From Dokdonella sp. (lineage in GTDB: Bacteria > Pseudomonadota > Gammaproteobacteria > Xanthomonadales > Rhodanobacteraceae), in NCBI GenBank assembly GCA_016712865.1, contig JADJQH010000008.1, positions 1,054,001-1,118,000 on the forward strand: a stretch of DNA of 64,000 bases, given 5' to 3'. How positions within the stretch are numbered: the first letter of the stretch is position 1; each line of letters starts with the position of its first letter. The translations under genes were made by a program, and so were the position numbers. Below are positions 1 through 8,874 of the stretch, piece after piece. The notes beneath the pieces are model-generated. The model was not told where the DNA came from, ran no database searches, and saw nothing but the letters and a program-made list of their open reading frames with translations.

Positions 1-413
1 TCGTCTATCTGGAGGGTGACCTGGGTGCCGGCAAGTCCACCTTCGTGCGCGCCCTGCTCGGTGCGCGAGGCGTCGGCGAGCGTATCAAGAGTCCGACCTA
101 CAGCTTGATTGAAACCTACGCGGTGGCGGGCAATTCCGCGCACCATCTTGATCTGTACCGGATCGCCAATGCCGATGAACTGGAATGGCTGGGCTTGCCG
201 GACCTGCTGGATGAATCGACCCTGTTGCTGGTTGAGTGGCCAGAGCGTGCAACCGGGGCGCTGCCGCTTCCGGACTTGCGGGTGCGCCTGCAACATGCGG
301 GAAATCGCCGAGATCTGGAACTTGAAGCGCGTACGGCAACGGCCGGAAAGTGGTTGTCAGAACTTGCGCAAGCCGCTCCCGGAGCGATGGACGGGAGCTC
401 GCAGTCACTTTAG
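1..413 (+). CDS. tsaE: TsaE, tRNA t6A biosynthesis ATPase (5' end missing)
   Basis: This is the ATPase partner of TsaB and TsaD in making N6-threonylcarbamoyladenosine at position 37 of ANN-decoding tRNAs. The frame is open from base 3, so the gene starts before the window and about 136 residues remain. The Walker A motif GDLGAGKST is right at the left edge. It is followed by the family blocks SPTYSLIETY, HLDLYRI and LLVEWPE. The N-terminal 25 or so residues are not visible. It is followed by amiC and mutL, the usual gammaproteobacterial order (yjeE-amiB-mutL in E. coli). The assignment is secure. Confidence 0.95.
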   Translation, partial: VYLEGDLGAGKSTFVRALLGARGVGERIKSPTYSLIETYAVAGNSAHHLDLYRIANADELEWLGLPDLLDESTLLLVEWPERATGALPLPDLRVRLQHAGNRRDLELEARTATAGKWLSELAQAAPGAMDGSSQSL

Positions 414-489
414 GTTTTGCTCGCATATATCGGATTTGAAACGAAAAAGACTTGAAATCCGGCGTGGTTTTGCGATTGAATGCGTGCGC

Positions 490-1815
490 ATGACCGGAAT
501 CCTTCCAGCGATGACGCGAATTCTGCTTGGCGGCTGGCTGCTGCTCGGGCTTTCGTCGACCGTTCACGCTGCGGAGCTGAAGGCGCTTCGTGTCTGGGCC
601 GGACCGGAATACACGCGCGCGGTGATCGATGTTTCAGGACCTGTTGAATACCGGGTATTCGAGCTGGAGAAGCCCGACCGCCTGGTGCTCGACGTGCAGG
701 CCAGCACCTTCGCTGCCGGCTACGCTGCCGCCGAAGCCAATGGATTGCTCAAGGCCGTGCGCAGTGGCAAGCATGGCAATCGGGATCTGCGCGTGGTATT
801 CGATCTCGCCGAAGGCGTCAGGCCAAAGAGCTTCCTGCTGCCGCCCGCCGAGAAGTTCGGCTATCGGCTGGTGCTGGATCTGTATCCGGAGAGCAGTGCG
901 CAGCCCGTCAAGACCGTGGCAAAAGCATTGCCGGCCGAGTCCTCGCGCGACGTGATCATCTCGATAGACGCAGGTCATGGCGGCGACGATACGGGCGCCA
1001 TCGGCGCCACCGGAACCTACGAGAAGGTGATTACCCTCGCGGTTGCGCGTGAATTGAAGCGCATCGTCGACAACGAACCGGGCATGAGCGCCGTGCTCAC
1101 CCGCGACAGCGATTTTTTCATTCCGCTCAAGGATCGTTACCAGAAGGCACGCGACGCCAAGGCCGATCTGTTTGTGTCCGTGCATGCGGATGCATTCACC
1201 AAGAGCGAGGCAAAGGGAAGCTCGGTCTGGGTGTTGTCTCCGCGCGGCGCGACCAACGAAGCGGCGCGCTGGCTGGCCGACCGCGAGAACCGCGCGGACC
1301 TCGTTGGCGGGGTTTCCCTGGACACGCGCGATGACACGCTCGCTGCCGTCCTCTTGGATCTGTCCCAGGGCGCGACGATGGAAGCAAGCAACGCGGTCGC
1401 AGGCCAGGTGCATGCATCGATGCGCCGAGTGGGGCCAACCCACAAGGCACATGTGGAACGTGCCAATTTCATGGTGTTGCGTTCGCCGGACGTGCCGTCG
1501 ATCCTGGTGGAAACGGCGTTCATCTCGAATCCTGCCGAAGAGCGGCGTTTGAAGAATCCGGCGGAGCGCGCCAAGCTGGCCGAGGCGATCCTGGATGGCA
1601 TCCGCAACTATTTCCGAATGACTCCGCCCCCCGGCACCTGGTTTGCCCAGGAAGACAACCGAATTCGGGCGAGTCGGCATGTGGTCACCCGCGGCGAGTC
1701 GCTGAGCGGGATTGCAGCACAGCACGGCACGTCTGTTGCGGCCCTGCGCAGTGCCAACAAGCTCGTTCAGGACGTCGTGAAGGTTGGCGACGTGCTGGAG
1801 ATTCCGCAGGGCTGA
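490..1815 (+). CDS. amiC: N-acetylmuramoyl-L-alanine amidase with AMIN and LysM domains
   Basis: This periplasmic enzyme cleaves the amide bond between MurNAc and the peptide stem and splits septal peptidoglycan during daughter-cell separation. Domains in order: signal peptide ending near VHA, AMIN domain (about residues 25-125), Amidase_3 zinc domain (about 150-375) and a C-terminal LysM (HVVTRGESLSGIAAQHG onward). Zinc and catalytic residues are visible in DAGHGG, GTYEKV, SVHADA and VETAFISN. The open frame extends upstream through tsaE. The ATG at 490, or a second at 511 directly before the signal peptide, is the sensible start, giving about 441 or 434 residues. Neither has a clear Shine-Dalgarno. 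The symbol could equally be amiB. Confidence 0.93.
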   Translation: MTGILPAMTRILLGGWLLLGLSSTVHAAELKALRVWAGPEYTRAVIDVSGPVEYRVFELEKPDRLVLDVQASTFAAGYAAAEANGLLKAVRSGKHGNRDLRVVFDLAEGVRPKSFLLPPAEKFGYRLVLDLYPESSAQPVKTVAKALPAESSRDVIISIDAGHGGDDTGAIGATGTYEKVITLAVARELKRIVDNEPGMSAVLTRDSDFFIPLKDRYQKARDAKADLFVSVHADAFTKSEAKGSSVWVLSPRGATNEAARWLADRENRADLVGGVSLDTRDDTLAAVLLDLSQGATMEASNAVAGQVHASMRRVGPTHKAHVERANFMVLRSPDVPSILVETAFISNPAEERRLKNPAERAKLAEAILDGIRNYFRMTPPPGTWFAQEDNRIRASRHVVTRGESLSGIAAQHGTSVAALRSANKLVQDVVKVGDVLEIPQG

Positions 1816-1887
1816 TCAACGTCGCGGTCGGATGGGGCACAAGGTGCGATCCGCTATGATGCGCAACCTGCTGCCTACCGCGTTCCG

Positions 1888-3687
1888 ATGTCGCGCATCC
1901 GTTCCCTGCCCACCGAACTGGTCAATCAAATCGCTGCCGGCGAGGTGATCGAACGACCTGCGTCGGTGGTCAAGGAACTGGTCGAAAACAGCCTGGATGC
2001 GGGGGCGCGACGCGTCGAAGTCGATATCGAGGAGGGCGGCGCACGCCTGATTCGCGTGCGTGATGATGGTTCTGGCATTGAAGCCGATGACCTGCCCCTG
2101 GCAATTGCTGCCCATGCCACCAGCAAGATCGCCAGTTTCGAAGATCTTGAGCGCGTCGCCACCCTCGGATTCCGCGGCGAGGCCCTGCCTTCTATTGCAT
2201 CGGTGTCGCGTTTTGCCCTGACCTCAAGGCAGGCGGGTGCGGATTCCGCTTTTCGCATTGAAGTGGATGGCGGCCGGGTGCGCGAACAGCGACCGGCACA
2301 GCACGCCAGCGGCACCAGCATCGAGGTGCGCGATCTTTTCTACAATTTGCCGGCACGTCGGAAATTCCTGCGCGCCGAGCGCACCGAGTTCAATCATGTG
2401 GATGATCTGGTGCGCTCGATTGCATTGGCACGCGAAGATGTCGAGTTTCGCCTGAGCCACAACGGCAAGGTTGTACGGCTGTACAAGGCATCACGAGATC
2501 AGGCGGATACATCGCAACGGATATCCGAGGTGCTTGGCGCGGAATTCCTCGGCAACAGCATGCGCATCGGTCAGGAAGGTGCCGGCATGCGCCTGCACGG
2601 ATGGGTCGGTTTGCCCACGGCGTCGCGTTCGCAGGCGGACCAGCAGTATTTCCACGTCAATGGTCGCCTGGTGCGTGATCGCGTGGTTGCGCATGCCGTT
2701 CGCCAGGCCTATGCGGACGTGCTCTTCCATGGCAGGCATCCGGCCTTCGTGCTGTTTCTGGAAATGGATCCGCTTGGCGTGGATGTAAACGTGCATCCGG
2801 CCAAGACCGAGGTGCGATTTCGCGAATCCCGCCTTGTGCACGACTTTCTGTATCGAAGCCTGCACGAGGCCCTGGCAGACACGCGCGCGGGCAGCAGCCT
2901 GCAGTCGGCGGCACAGGGAGCCGACGCGCAACACCTCGCGGCTTCGGTTCCGTCGGCCTTGCAATCGGGCCTGCGCCTGGGAGTCGGTGAGCCGCTGGCC
3001 GACTATGCCGCGCTGCTTGGTCGCAGTCCGGGGTCGGTGCGATCCGGTCCGATGCCGGACAACGCCATGCACGGCTTCGCTCAGGATGCCGATGGCGGAC
3101 AGATTCCACCGCTGGGATTTGCCATCGCGCAGCTGCACGGCATTTTCGTGCTCGCACAAAACGCGCATGGGCTGATTCTGGTCGACATGCACGCTGCGCA
3201 CGAGCGAATCACCTACGAACGCCTGAAGGCATCGCACGATGGCGAGGGAATCCGCGCGCAGATGCTGCTGGTGCCGCAGATGATTGCAGTCAGCGAGCGC
3301 GAGGCCACCGTGGTCGAGGAAAATGCCGAGAGCTTCGAGGAGCTGGGTTTTGACATTGCCCGCGGCGGCCTGCAGAGCATCACCGTGCGCCGTGTCCCTG
3401 GTCTGCTGGCCAGCGGCGACATCCAGCAGCTGGTGCGCGATGTGATTGCCGATCTGGCTACCCACGGCAGTTCGCGTCGCGTCGAGGAAGCCCGCAACGA
3501 CCTGCTTTCGACCATGGCATGCCATGGTTCCGTGCGGGCAAACCGGCGCCTGAGCCTGCCCGAGATGGATGCGCTGCTGCGCGAAATGGAAGCGACCGAG
3601 CGCTCTGCACAGTGCAATCATGGGCGCCCAACCTGGGTGCAGCTGACCCTGGCGGAACTGGACAAACTGTTCCTGCGCGGTCGATGA
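1888..3687 (+). CDS. mutL: DNA mismatch repair protein MutL, endonuclease-type
   Basis: MutL couples MutS mismatch recognition to strand incision and removal. The N-terminal GHKL ATPase shows [18 protein letters not shown] and TLGFRGEAL. The C-terminal dimerisation domain contains [12 protein letters not shown], which fits the metal-binding endonuclease pattern DQHA-x2-E-x4-E except for Q to M. It also has ACHGSVRA and QCNHGRPTW, which accompany endonuclease MutLs. E. coli-type MutL, which relies on MutH, lacks this motif, so this protein probably nicks DNA itself. Its length of 599 residues is normal. The stop overlaps an ATG of the next frame (ATGA). The miaA gene that often follows mutL is absent here. 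Confidence 0.96.
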   Translation: MSRIRSLPTELVNQIAAGEVIERPASVVKELVENSLDAGARRVEVDIEEGGARLIRVRDDGSGIEADDLPLAIAAHATSKIASFEDLERVATLGFRGEALPSIASVSRFALTSRQAGADSAFRIEVDGGRVREQRPAQHASGTSIEVRDLFYNLPARRKFLRAERTEFNHVDDLVRSIALAREDVEFRLSHNGKVVRLYKASRDQADTSQRISEVLGAEFLGNSMRIGQEGAGMRLHGWVGLPTASRSQADQQYFHVNGRLVRDRVVAHAVRQAYADVLFHGRHPAFVLFLEMDPLGVDVNVHPAKTEVRFRESRLVHDFLYRSLHEALADTRAGSSLQSAAQGADAQHLAASVPSALQSGLRLGVGEPLADYAALLGRSPGSVRSGPMPDNAMHGFAQDADGGQIPPLGFAIAQLHGIFVLAQNAHGLILVDMHAAHERITYERLKASHDGEGIRAQMLLVPQMIAVSEREATVVEENAESFEELGFDIARGGLQSITVRRVPGLLASGDIQQLVRDVIADLATHGSSRRVEEARNDLLSTMACHGSVRANRRLSLPEMDALLREMEATERSAQCNHGRPTWVQLTLAELDKLFLRGR

Positions 3688-3722
3688 TCGATTCTTCAGC
3701 CAGACCTTCAGGAAAACCACGA

Positions 3723-4616
3723 ATGTTGATGACCGGATTGTTGCTTGCAGTCAGTGTTGCGGGGACGCAAGTCGTCTCCGCTGATAGCGCGGATGCCTAC
3801 GTGAAGGAGATTGAAGCCTGGCGTGCAGCTCGGCAAGAGCGCTTGAAATCGCCAAGCGGCTGGTTGTCGCTGGTGGGTCTGGATTGGCTCAAGCCCGGTG
3901 TCAACACGATCGGCAGCGGCAAGGGGAATGACATTGTCATTGCCAAGGCACCCCCGCGACTGGGTTCCATCGAATGGAACAAGGACACGGTCAGGTTGAC
4001 CCTGAACGACGGTTCGGGCGCGCAGATTGACGGCAAGACGTCGGAGGGTGCTGAGCTGCTCGGAGACGACCACGAGAAGCCCACGATCGTGAGTTTCGGA
4101 ACGGTCAGCTTCTATCGCATCAATCGTGGCGACAAGGTCGGCTTGCGCATCAAGGACAGCGAAGCGGAAACACGCAGCAAATTTCTCGGACTCGATTATT
4201 TTCCGGTCGATCCGGGTTGGCGCGTCGAGGCCAAATGGGTTCCGTTCGATCCGCCGCAATCCCTCGGCATTCCCAATGTGCTCGGCGTCATCGAACAGAT
4301 GCCGGTGCCGGGCAAGGCCGTTTTCGAACACGATGGAAAAACCCTCGAGCTGATGCCGGTGCTGGAAGCAGAAGGCGCCACCGAGTTGTTCTACATCATT
4401 GCCGACCGCACCAGCGGCAAGCAAACCTACGGCGCCGCGCGATTCATCTACTCGGACATGCCCAGGGACGGCAAGGTCGTGATTGATTTCAACAAGGCCT
4501 ACAACCCGCCGTGTGCGTTCACGCCGTTTGCCACCTGTCCGATTGCTCCCCCGGAGAACCGCTTGTCGGTGGCCATCGAGGCGGGTGAGAAGAAATACCG
4601 CGGCGGCCACGACTGA
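3723..4616 (+). CDS. DUF1684 secreted protein
   Basis: This is a conserved DUF1684 protein of unknown biochemical role. The family hallmark is the C-terminal block FNKAYNPPCAFTPFATCPIAPPENRL-type sequence, here with both cysteines (about residues 258-285). An N-terminal hydrophobic stretch (GLLLAVSVAG ... VVSA) looks like a cleaved signal peptide, so the protein is probably periplasmic. The ATG at 3723 is preferred because AGGAA lies 9-13 bases upstream and the signal peptide starts immediately. An alternative ATG at 3684 overlaps the mutL stop and would add 13 residues. It is probably cotranscribed with mutL. Confidence 0.85.
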   Translation: MLMTGLLLAVSVAGTQVVSADSADAYVKEIEAWRAARQERLKSPSGWLSLVGLDWLKPGVNTIGSGKGNDIVIAKAPPRLGSIEWNKDTVRLTLNDGSGAQIDGKTSEGAELLGDDHEKPTIVSFGTVSFYRINRGDKVGLRIKDSEAETRSKFLGLDYFPVDPGWRVEAKWVPFDPPQSLGIPNVLGVIEQMPVPGKAVFEHDGKTLELMPVLEAEGATELFYIIADRTSGKQTYGAARFIYSDMPRDGKVVIDFNKAYNPPCAFTPFATCPIAPPENRLSVAIEAGEKKYRGGHD

Positions 4617-4685
4617 AACCGGTCGGGAGCGGGGCAACGCACGGGCCGTAATTGTGGCCCGCGTCGGCAAAGCTGCTTTCCGGCT

Positions 4686-5468
4686 TCAGGCTCCCGTGAA
4701 ATGCGGCTTCCTGCGCTCGAGGAAAGCACTGGTTCCCTCGCGCATGTCCGCGGTCGTGGTGCAGACGGCGAAAGCCTTGCTCTCGTAGTCCATGCCTTCG
4801 GCACTGCTGCCTTCGCCGCCGACAAGCACTGCATCAAGGATGCCGGCCAACGCATGCGGCGCCGAGGCGGCGAGCTGGTCGGCCACGCTGTCGACTTCCT
4901 GATCCAGGGAATCGCTTGCGACCACCCGTCCCAGCAACCCAAGCTGGTATGCGCGCTGCGCATCGACGGGGGCACCGAGCAGGCACAGCTCCAGGGTTGC
5001 GGCGCGACCAGCCAGGCGCAACATGCGCTGTGTCCCGCCAAATCCGGGCAGCAGCCCCAGGGTGATTTCCGGCAGTCCCAAGCGGGCCTGTTCGCTGCCA
5101 ATGCGCAGATGGCAACTCATGGCGATTTCCAGCCCGCCACCCAAGGCAAAGCCCTGGATGCGTGCAATCACCGGTTTGCCCAGCAATTCGATGGTGCGCA
5201 TCATGCGCTGGCCGGCACGGGAAAAGCGGTGCGCGTCAACGGCGCTCAATGCGCTCAGTTCGGCGATGTCGGCCCCGGCCACGAACGCCTTTTCGCCCGA
5301 ACCGGCCAGCACGACGACACGCACGCTCCCATCCTCGCGGGCCTGGTCGAATGCCACCTGCAGCTCGCTGATGGTCTCGTGATTGAGCGCATTGAGCTTG
5401 CTCGGCCGATTGATGGTGATGGTGCGCACCGCACCCCGGTTGTTGATCAGCAGGTTCTGGAATTCCAT
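4686..5468 (-). CDS. Enoyl-CoA hydratase/isomerase family protein
   Basis: This is a crotonase-fold enzyme of 260 residues, probably acting in fatty-acid or related acyl-CoA beta-oxidation. The first oxyanion-hole segment is EKAFVAGADIAEL. The second is IQGFALGGGLEIAMSCHLRIG, and the catalytic glutamate is in LGLPEITLGLLPGFGGTQR. Two acidic residues of the hydratase type are plausible, so hydratase rather than pure isomerase is likely. The exact substrate cannot be told from sequence. It is a monocistronic gene, convergent with the DUF1684 gene. A dispersed repeat lies 15 bases upstream of its start. Confidence 0.9.
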   Translation of the reverse strand: MEFQNLLINNRGAVRTITINRPSKLNALNHETISELQVAFDQAREDGSVRVVVLAGSGEKAFVAGADIAELSALSAVDAHRFSRAGQRMMRTIELLGKPVIARIQGFALGGGLEIAMSCHLRIGSEQARLGLPEITLGLLPGFGGTQRMLRLAGRAATLELCLLGAPVDAQRAYQLGLLGRVVASDSLDQEVDSVADQLAASAPHALAGILDAVLVGGEGSSAEGMDYESKAFAVCTTTADMREGTSAFLERRKPHFTGA

Positions 5469-5482
5469 GGTCGTGTGCTGTA

Positions 5483-5624
5483 GCAGGTTGTTGAAAATCG
5501 TTGGCGAGGCAGCCAGTGCAAGACAAAGACAGGCGAAAAAGCGCTGTTTACGTACTGTAAATGAGCATTTTGAGCCTGTTTCTATCGCAGCAATGGCAAC
5601 GCAGGTAGTTTTTCAACAGCCTGC
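5483..5624. repeat. MITE-like dispersed repeat, family A, copy 1
   Basis: A 142-bp element bounded by inverted ends GCAGGTTGTTGAAAA and TTTTTCAACAGCCTGC. Its interior includes GTAAATGAGCATTTTGAGCC and a GCAATGGCAACGCAGG block. The reverse complement matches 8652-8792 over almost its full length, so it is a repeated unit, not chance. It carries no coding capacity of its own. It fills the space between the enoyl-CoA hydratase start and the FKBP gene, a gap of 363 bases that otherwise holds only the promoter region. Confidence 0.85.
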
Positions 5625-5721
5625 GAGGGGGCCGGTTCAGATAGAAGGCGGATAATAGCAGCGCGCCGTCGGGCCGAACTTTGTCCGCCGCTTGCGTTCC
5701 CTGAAGGCTCCTGGGATCGCA

Positions 5722-5750
5722 TTGGAGCGCGGACGCGGCTCAGGTACACT
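5722..5750 (+). promoter_or_regulatory. Putative sigma-70 promoter of the FKBP gene
   Basis: TTGGAG at 5722-5727 and TACACT at 5745-5750 are separated by 17 bases and lie about 80 bases upstream of the FKBP start. The match is moderate (3 of 6 and 4 of 6). No other good hexamer pair was seen between the repeat and the gene. Confidence 0.4.
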
Positions 5751-5831
5751 GTGCGGCCCGCGCGGACCCCGGATATCGGCGGTTCCAGCCACGCAGGCAC
5801 ATTTTCGTTCCAGATTCCTCCCGGAGGCAGC

Positions 5832-6512
5832 ATGAAATTTGGTTTGTCACTTGCCATGGCGACGTTGTTGGCGGCAGGGCCGGTTCTGGCCCAGGACACA
5901 ACGTCGGAGAAGGGCAAGCTGTCCTATGCGATCGGTTATCAGATCGGCAAGGACTTCAGTGATCGCAAGATGGATGTCGACGTCAACACCGTCATCCGCG
6001 CCTTGCAGGACGCGTACGGCAAGCGCACCCCGGCCATCAGCGAAGAAAAGATGCGTGAGATCCTCACCGCATTCCAGTCGAAGATGATGACCGAGGCAAA
6101 GGCCGAGTACGACAAGGTTGCTGCCACCAACAAGGCCAGCGCCACCCGCTTCATGAGCGAAAACAAGACCAAGAAGGGCATTGTCGTGCTCCCTTCGGGC
6201 TTGCAGTATCGCGTGATCGAGGAAGGCACCGGCAAGCAGGTTGCGCCGACCGCCGAAGTCACCGTGCATTACCGCGGTTCGCTGTCGGATGGCCTTGAGT
6301 TCGACAGTTCCTTCGCCCGCGGCGAGCCGGTCAAGTTCAAGGTCAACGAAGTGATCAAGGGCTGGCAAGAAGCCTTGTCGCGGATGAAGGTGGGCGACCA
6401 TTGGCAGATCTTCCTGCCGCCGGATCTTGCCTACGGTGATCGCGGCCAGCCGCCGCGCATCGGTCCGAATCAGGCCCTGGTGTTCGACATCAAGGTCATC
6501 AGCTCGAACTGA
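5832..6512 (+). CDS. FKBP-type peptidyl-prolyl isomerase (FkpA/Mip-like)
   Basis: This exported prolyl isomerase of 226 residues helps fold periplasmic or outer-membrane proteins. A signal peptide (MKFGLSLAMATLLAAGPVLA) precedes an FKBP_N dimerisation domain (about 25-110, with YAIGYQIGKDF). The C-terminal FKBP domain (about 130-226) has VTVHYRGSLSDGLEFDSSF, VIKGWQEAL, FLPPDLAYG and ALVFDIKV. The ATG at 5832 is chosen because GGAGG lies 5 bases before it and the signal peptide begins there; the open frame extends further upstream. It ends at a strong hairpin shared with the convergent gene. FkpA versus FklB or Mip cannot be settled. Confidence 0.93.
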   Translation: MKFGLSLAMATLLAAGPVLAQDTTSEKGKLSYAIGYQIGKDFSDRKMDVDVNTVIRALQDAYGKRTPAISEEKMREILTAFQSKMMTEAKAEYDKVAATNKASATRFMSENKTKKGIVVLPSGLQYRVIEEGTGKQVAPTAEVTVHYRGSLSDGLEFDSSFARGEPVKFKVNEVIKGWQEALSRMKVGDHWQIFLPPDLAYGDRGQPPRIGPNQALVFDIKVISSN

Positions 6513-6530
6513 TTTGCATCGCAATACCGA

Positions 6531-6560
6531 GCAAACGCCACGGGTTTCCGTGGCGTTTGC
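6531..6560. terminator. Bidirectional terminator hairpin
   Basis: A perfect 13-bp stem (GCAAACGCCACGG and its complement) closes a 4-base loop (GTTT). It lies 19 bases after the FKBP stop and 12 bases from the stop of the convergent gene. There is no long T tract, only ATTTG, so it may work as a two-sided transcription barrier rather than a textbook intrinsic terminator. Confidence 0.7.
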
Positions 6561-6571
6561 ATTTGCGGGGG

Positions 6572-6946
6572 TCAGGGGAAGTCGCGCATCTCCTCGACCG
6601 CGCGTTCCATGTCGAGCTTGATGCGGTTGATGATGCGCATGGCGGATTCGGTGCTGGCGTCATCCACTTCTCCGCCTGCGACGCCGGCTTGTCCACGGCT
6701 GACAATCTCGGCTTCGTCGTCAATCACGAACTGGGCAAGGTACACATAGCCCTGGCGCAGGCCTTCCTTGACTTCCGGATGTTCCGGACCCAGTTCCCTG
6801 AGCAGGGTGAGGATGGCGAATCGAATGGACTCGCGTGCATGCGGCAACAGGCTCTCGGGCAGGCCGTAGACACCGGGCTCGACCAGGGCCAGGACTTTTC
6901 CGTAATCGCTCACGACCTTTGTTGCCATTGCCAGCATGCGCGGCAT
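6572..6946 (-). CDS. Conserved hypothetical protein, helical
   Basis: A 124-residue soluble protein that was not recognised. It has no signal peptide, membrane segment or cysteine motif. It looks almost wholly alpha-helical and acidic, with an amphipathic C-terminus (AMRIINRIKLDMERAVEEMRDF). In-frame ATG codons also occur at residues 4 and 7, so the start may be slightly downstream. Codon usage resembles the neighbours and no stop interrupts it. It is convergent with the FKBP gene across a shared hairpin and divergent from the DUF1289 operon. It is probably a real gene because the reading frame fills the gap exactly. Confidence 0.65.
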   Translation of the reverse strand: MPRMLAMATKVVSDYGKVLALVEPGVYGLPESLLPHARESIRFAILTLLRELGPEHPEVKEGLRQGYVYLAQFVIDDEAEIVSRGQAGVAGGEVDDASTESAMRIINRIKLDMERAVEEMRDFP

Positions 6947-7008
6947 CCTGATTGCGGTTTCGCGCTAATGTACCAGCAGCTTTCCAACCTTCGGCAGTTT
7001 GTGGATTC

Positions 7009-7197
7009 ATGGCGTGTGATATTTCCCAACCCGTTCTCAGTCCCTGCATCGGCATCTGCCAGTTGGGCGACGATGGCCTGTGCATCGGGTGCTTCCGCAC
7101 CGCCAGCGAAATTGGCGCGTGGATGAGCATGGGCAGCAACGAGCGTGCGCGCCTGATGAACGAGGTGTTGCCGCTTCGCGAAGCCGGTCATCCATGA
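7009..7197 (+). CDS. DUF1289 small cysteine-rich protein
   Basis: A 62-residue protein of the DUF1289 family. The family pattern is plain: PCIGICQLGDDGLCIGCFRT followed by EIGAWMSM and ERARLM. The four cysteines (C-x3-C-x7-C-x2-C) suggest a bound metal or iron-sulfur cluster, but no function is established. The open frame can begin at 6952; the ATG at 7009 matches the usual family length. Its stop overlaps the next start (ATGA), so it is translationally coupled to nudL and then to the sulfurtransferase gene. Confidence 0.88.
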   Translation: MACDISQPVLSPCIGICQLGDDGLCIGCFRTASEIGAWMSMGSNERARLMNEVLPLREAGHP

Positions 7198-7811
7198 GCG
7201 AGCACCTCGACATCGGGCGACTGCGCAGGGCGGTGCGACCACTGCAGGATCCGCCGCAACCGCCTGGCTGGAACGCGAGCGATTTTCCCGAACTGTGGTC
7301 CGATCGGCCGGCCCTGCGCCAGGCCGCGGTCCTGTTGCCGGTGGTATGTCGCAATGATGCATTGAGCATGCTGTTCACCCGTCGCAACGAATCCATGCGC
7401 CAGCACGCCGGCCAGGTGAGTTTTCCCGGTGGGGCGGTGGAATCCGGGGACAGTGATGCGATCGCAACGGCCTTGCGTGAAACCCGGGAAGAAACCGGCA
7501 TCGACGCCGGATTCATCACGCCATTGGGGTTCCTCGATTGCTTTGACACGATCTCGGGATTTTGCGTCTCGCCGGTCGTCGCACTGGTTCGCGAGGGCTT
7601 TGCCGCTGCCCCGGATCCGCGCGAGGTAGCCGAGGTGTTCGAGGTTCCGCTTGACTACATTCTCGAGCCTGATCGCATGCAGCGCTCCGAAATTCTCTGG
7701 CATGGCCGGGGCCGGGAGATCTTCGAGTTCGACTATGCCGGCAAGCGCATCTGGGGCGCAACCGCTGCGATCCTGCAAAATCTTCTACGACGACTGGAGG
7801 CTCTGGCATGA
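7194..7811 (+). CDS. CoA pyrophosphatase, Nudix family (NudL-like)
   Basis: A 205-residue Nudix hydrolase predicted to cleave coenzyme A or its derivatives to 3',5'-ADP and phosphopantetheine. The CoA-specific upstream motif is present as LFTRRNESMRQHAGQVSFPG. The Nudix box is GGAVESGDSDAIATALRETR followed by EETGI. Asp replaces the first box Glu, as is common in this subgroup. The ATG at 7194 overlaps the upstream stop by 4 bases and the gene's own stop overlaps the next start in the same way. The three genes therefore form one tightly coupled unit. Confidence 0.9.
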   Translation: MSEHLDIGRLRRAVRPLQDPPQPPGWNASDFPELWSDRPALRQAAVLLPVVCRNDALSMLFTRRNESMRQHAGQVSFPGGAVESGDSDAIATALRETREETGIDAGFITPLGFLDCFDTISGFCVSPVVALVREGFAAAPDPREVAEVFEVPLDYILEPDRMQRSEILWHGRGREIFEFDYAGKRIWGATAAILQNLLRRLEALA

Positions 7812-8659
7812 GTCCGCTCATTTCTCCAAGCGAGCTGGCGGCCGGCATCGCGGCCGGTACAGTGCTCGTGGTCGATTGCCGCAAGGAGCTTTCAAATCCC
7901 GACGGTGGCCAGCAGGCTTACCGGGAAGCACACATTCCCGGTGCCTGGTATGCGGATCTGGACCACGAACTTTCCGATCTGGGCAAGACAGGACTGGGTC
8001 GGCATCCCTTGCCGGATGAGGCGGCATTCTCGAAAACCCTGGCCAGTTGGGATTGGACGCCGGATTTGTGTGTCGTCGCCTATGACGATGCGGGTGGTGC
8101 CATGGCTGCTGCGCGCTTGTGGTGGCTGTTGCGCGTGGCCGGAATCACCAATGCCCGGGTCCTCGATGGCGGCTGGTCAGCGTGGCAGCGTGAAGGCCGG
8201 CCCGTGGACGCCACCGTGCCGCAGCCCCGGTCGGGGTCGGTTTCAATTCATTTTGATCCTGCGCAGATGGTGGATTTCGATGCCCTCGGCGAAGGACTGG
8301 CGCGAAACACGATCTGCCTGCTGGACGCGCGTGGTGCAGCTCGATTCCGCGGCGAGGTCGAGCCCCTCGATGCCGTGGCCGGGCATGTGCCGGGTGCGCG
8401 CAACCGGCCGTTTTCCGACAATCTCGATGCACAAGGGCGGTTCAAGCCTGCGGACATATTGGCTGCGGATTTCAAGCGGTTGACCGCAGGATGCAATCCC
8501 GATTCCGTGGTGCACATGTGTGGATCCGGGGTTACCGCGTGTCACAACCTGCTGGCCATGGAGCATGCCGGTCTGACCGGTTCGCGCCTGTTCGCGCCGT
8601 CCTGGAGCGGCTGGATCAGCGACGCGACTCGTCCTGTGGCTGGTCCGGGTAAGGCCTGA
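7808..8659 (+). CDS. Sulfurtransferase, tandem rhodanese (SseA-like)
   Basis: A 283-residue protein with two rhodanese domains (about 8-130 and 160-280) of the thiosulfate/3-mercaptopyruvate sulfurtransferase type. The first, inactive domain has VVDCRKEL and AHIPGAWYADLDHELSD. The second carries the active loop CGSGVTAC, whose first cysteine takes the persulfide. The CGSGVTA loop is typical of mercaptopyruvate enzymes, but substrate choice is not certain. It is the last gene of the DUF1289-nudL unit (ATGA overlap). Its 3' end abuts copy 2 of repeat family A. Confidence 0.92.
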   Translation: MSPLISPSELAAGIAAGTVLVVDCRKELSNPDGGQQAYREAHIPGAWYADLDHELSDLGKTGLGRHPLPDEAAFSKTLASWDWTPDLCVVAYDDAGGAMAAARLWWLLRVAGITNARVLDGGWSAWQREGRPVDATVPQPRSGSVSIHFDPAQMVDFDALGEGLARNTICLLDARGAARFRGEVEPLDAVAGHVPGARNRPFSDNLDAQGRFKPADILAADFKRLTAGCNPDSVVHMCGSGVTACHNLLAMEHAGLTGSRLFAPSWSGWISDATRPVAGPGKA

Positions 8660-8792
8660 CGAAAAACTACCTGCGTTGCCATTGCTGCGGTAAAAGCAGG
8701 CTCAAAATGCTCATTTACACCACGTAAACTGCGCTATCTCTCCTGCTTTTGCCTTGCACTGGCTGCCTCGCCAACGTTTTTCAACAGCCTGC
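8652..8792. repeat. MITE-like dispersed repeat, family A, copy 2
   Basis: The inverted copy of the element at 5483-5624. Strongly matching blocks include GAAAAACTACCTGCGTTGCC, GCTCAAAATGCTCATTTAC and GCACTGGCTGCCTCGCCAAC, ending TTTTTCAACAGCCTGC. The left end has drifted and runs into the stop codon of the sulfurtransferase gene. It occupies most of the leader of rsfS. Confidence 0.85.
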
Positions 8793-8874
8793 CAAATTCA
8801 ATTCGGCAGCCAAAAACGGCCTATACTGCCGCTGCGCCGATGCGGCGCCTTGCCAAACAAGGGTTCAACACAAC

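Noticed and set aside
109-489. N-terminal extension of the amiC frame overlapping tsaE
   Set aside because: It lies within tsaE in another frame and has no amidase homology. The signal peptide begins at 490 or 511.
4701-5483. 260-residue frame antisense to the enoyl-CoA hydratase
   Set aside because: A shadow frame of a GC-rich gene. The crotonase motifs are on the minus strand.
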